This document shows positions 62,710-64,000 of a stretch of DNA of 64,000 nt, in pieces (within the stretch, counting starts at the first letter, position 1; each line of letters opens with the position of its first letter). The stretch is from Agelas oroides (Eukaryota; Porifera; Demospongiae; Agelasida; Agelasidae): positions 18,231,353 through 18,295,352 of the forward strand of contig OX422185.1 in NCBI GenBank assembly GCA_949130485.1. The letters run 5' to 3'. The notes under the pieces were generated by a model that had not been told where the DNA came from, made no database searches, and worked only from the letters and a program-made list of their open reading frames with translations. The position numbers and the translations under genes were made by a program.

Positions 62710-64000
62710 ATGGCTCTGCAGCCCCAGCCACAGTATGAGTTTCACTATCAAAGAGTTGAACTTCTCAAAACTGAGTCTCTTGGCATTGGATCGTATGGTG
62801 CCGTCTGCAAGGCCATGTGTGATGACTTGCCCTGTGCTGCTAAAATCCTCCACCCCGCCCTCTTCCAGTTCACTGCCCCAGGAACTACAAGTGTTATGAG
62901 AAAGTTTGAGCAAGAGTGTCGTCTTTTGAGTGCCATAAAGCACCCACACATTGTCCAGTACTTGGGCACATACCATGATCCTGAGTTGAGGCTGCCAGTA
63001 CTCTTAATGGAGTTAATGGATGAGAGTTTGACCCGATTCCTGGAGCGATCCCGCGAACCAATCCCCTATCACACTGAGGTGAATCTCTGCCACGACATAG
63101 CCCTGGCCCTCTCCTACCTCCACTCTAATGGCATCGTCCATCGTGATCTATCAAGCAACAATGTGTTGCTGATTGCAGGCAGCAGGGCCAAAGTGACAGA
63201 CTTTGGAATGGTGAAGCTTTATGATGTGAACCGCAGCACTGCCCACCTCACCCCCCTCACTCTGTGCCCAGGTACAACTGTGTACATGTCCCCTGAAGCA
63301 CTGAAAGATCGACCAGTCTATACCAACAAGCTGGACAGCTTCTCTCTCGGTGTTCTTTGTGTTCAGATCATGATCCGACAGTTTCCTGACCCTGGGGACC
63401 GTGTGATCGAAGTTGAAGATTCACGATATCCAACAGGTAAAATTGAAGTGCCTGTTCCTGAAATTGATCGTCGTCAATCCCACATTGACCTGATTGATCC
63501 CGCCCACCCCCTGCTACCAGTTGCTCTTGACTGCCTAAAGGACAGAGACAGAGAAAGGCCATCTTGTCATGAGCTTTGTGGTCGCATGTCCACACTGAAA
63601 GCATCCCCCACGTACACTGAGAGTGTGCAACTGTCTCAAGTGAGTACCAAACCAATACAAAGTGTCAACAGAGAAAGTAGAGAGAGAGAAATACAACAAT
63701 CACAACAGACCCGAGACCTTCAACAACAGCTGCACAATAAAGATGACCAACTGGAAGAGAAGGAACAAGAAAATCAGCAACACCGGCAGCAGATTCTGGG
63801 ACTACAGACTCTTCTCACTGCCAAAGATGAACAACTAGCTGGTAAAGACCACCAGCTACAACAGAAAGAAGTAGTCATGGCTGCACATCAGCAAGAGATT
63901 CAGCAGCTCAGACAACAGCTGCAATCCAGTGAGCAGGTGGCTGAAGAGATCCAACGAAACCTTCAGGAGAGAGAGAAGATGATTCAAGATCTGCAGAGAC
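62710..64000 (+). CDS. Kinase / coiled-coil / Kelch protein, copy 5 (partial, cut by window end)
   Basis: ATG at 62710 (MALQPQPQYEFHYQ; the others start MAQQ or MVQQ). Open for 430 codons to the edge. Kinase: LGIGSYGAVCKA, K45, HRDLSSNN, DFG, SPE. The stretch after the activation segment differs from copies 1-4: ALKDRPVYTNKLDS, then DRVIEVEDSRYPTGKIEVPV, which matches the fragment at 13785 instead. The C-lobe end and coiled coil (HNKDDQLEEKEQEN, QRNLQEREKMIQDLQR) are typical. The Kelch region must lie beyond 64000, so intactness is unknown. Its TATA region is inverted, so expression may differ from the others. Confidence 0.9.
   Translation, partial: MALQPQPQYEFHYQRVELLKTESLGIGSYGAVCKAMCDDLPCAAKILHPALFQFTAPGTTSVMRKFEQECRLLSAIKHPHIVQYLGTYHDPELRLPVLLMELMDESLTRFLERSREPIPYHTEVNLCHDIALALSYLHSNGIVHRDLSSNNVLLIAGSRAKVTDFGMVKLYDVNRSTAHLTPLTLCPGTTVYMSPEALKDRPVYTNKLDSFSLGVLCVQIMIRQFPDPGDRVIEVEDSRYPTGKIEVPVPEIDRRQSHIDLIDPAHPLLPVALDCLKDRDRERPSCHELCGRMSTLKASPTYTESVQLSQVSTKPIQSVNRESREREIQQSQQTRDLQQQLHNKDDQLEEKEQENQQHRQQILGLQTLLTAKDEQLAGKDHQLQQKEVVMAAHQQEIQQLRQQLQSSEQVAEEIQRNLQEREKMIQDLQR

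Overview
The window looks like nuclear DNA of an early-branching animal, most probably a demosponge; Amphimedon queenslandica is my best guess. That is inference from AT-rich sequence, a GT-AG split gene, a lineage-specific multi-copy kinase family and an extreme density of short inverted-repeat elements. There is no operon structure, no CRISPR and no complete rRNA or tRNA gene.

The backbone is a same-strand array of one gene family: a TKL-like protein kinase domain, a Gln-rich coiled coil and a C-terminal Kelch beta-propeller. Copies lie at 7112-9262 (intact, but DFG reads DVG), 28237-30552 (intact), 40557-42831 (nonsense codon plus 11-nt deletion), 51753-54090 (5-nt deletion frameshift in the Kelch part) and 62710 to the window end (open, cut by the edge). 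A sixth copy survives as a kinase fragment at 13785-13943. All copies share an upstream segment ending in a TATA-like box and TTNCAGGTCTTGAA just before the ATG. That segment is interrupted by other DNA in copies 2, 3 and 4 and partly inverted in copy 5. The 3' flank of copy 1 (10855-13330) matches the 3' flank of copy 4 (55200-59760). Each flank leads to a copy-5-like kinase (fragment at 13785, gene at 62710), so a block holding two genes was probably duplicated.

The only other convincing host gene is a 172-residue multi-CxxC zinc-ribbon protein at 15635-16153, with a TATA/CCAAT-type promoter near 14640-14776 and a 5' intron. Exons of a DDX21/DDX50-like DEAD-box helicase are scattered as remnants on the minus strand (247-383, 16336-16472, 46314-46482).

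Most of the remainder is mobile DNA. There is a 971-bp Mutator-like element with a broken transposase (5581-6551). A ~2-kb element with ~0.5-kb inverted termini, a 9-bp target duplication and an internal two-exon gene sits at 56590-58585. A composite element (32106-35330) is inserted in a helicase-fragment repeat. Other pieces are a Helitron fragment between inverted repeats (2228-3165), a gag zinc-knuckle fragment (9927-10330), MITE families with TA, 8-bp or 9-bp target duplications, tRNA-like SINE pieces, and minisatellites of 23, 24, 34, 35 and 96 bp. The most interesting theme is the kinase-Kelch array. Differences between copies cluster in the propeller loops that form the ligand face in known Kelch proteins, while the kinase core stays nearly invariant. 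That is the pattern expected of a diversifying receptor or sensor family.
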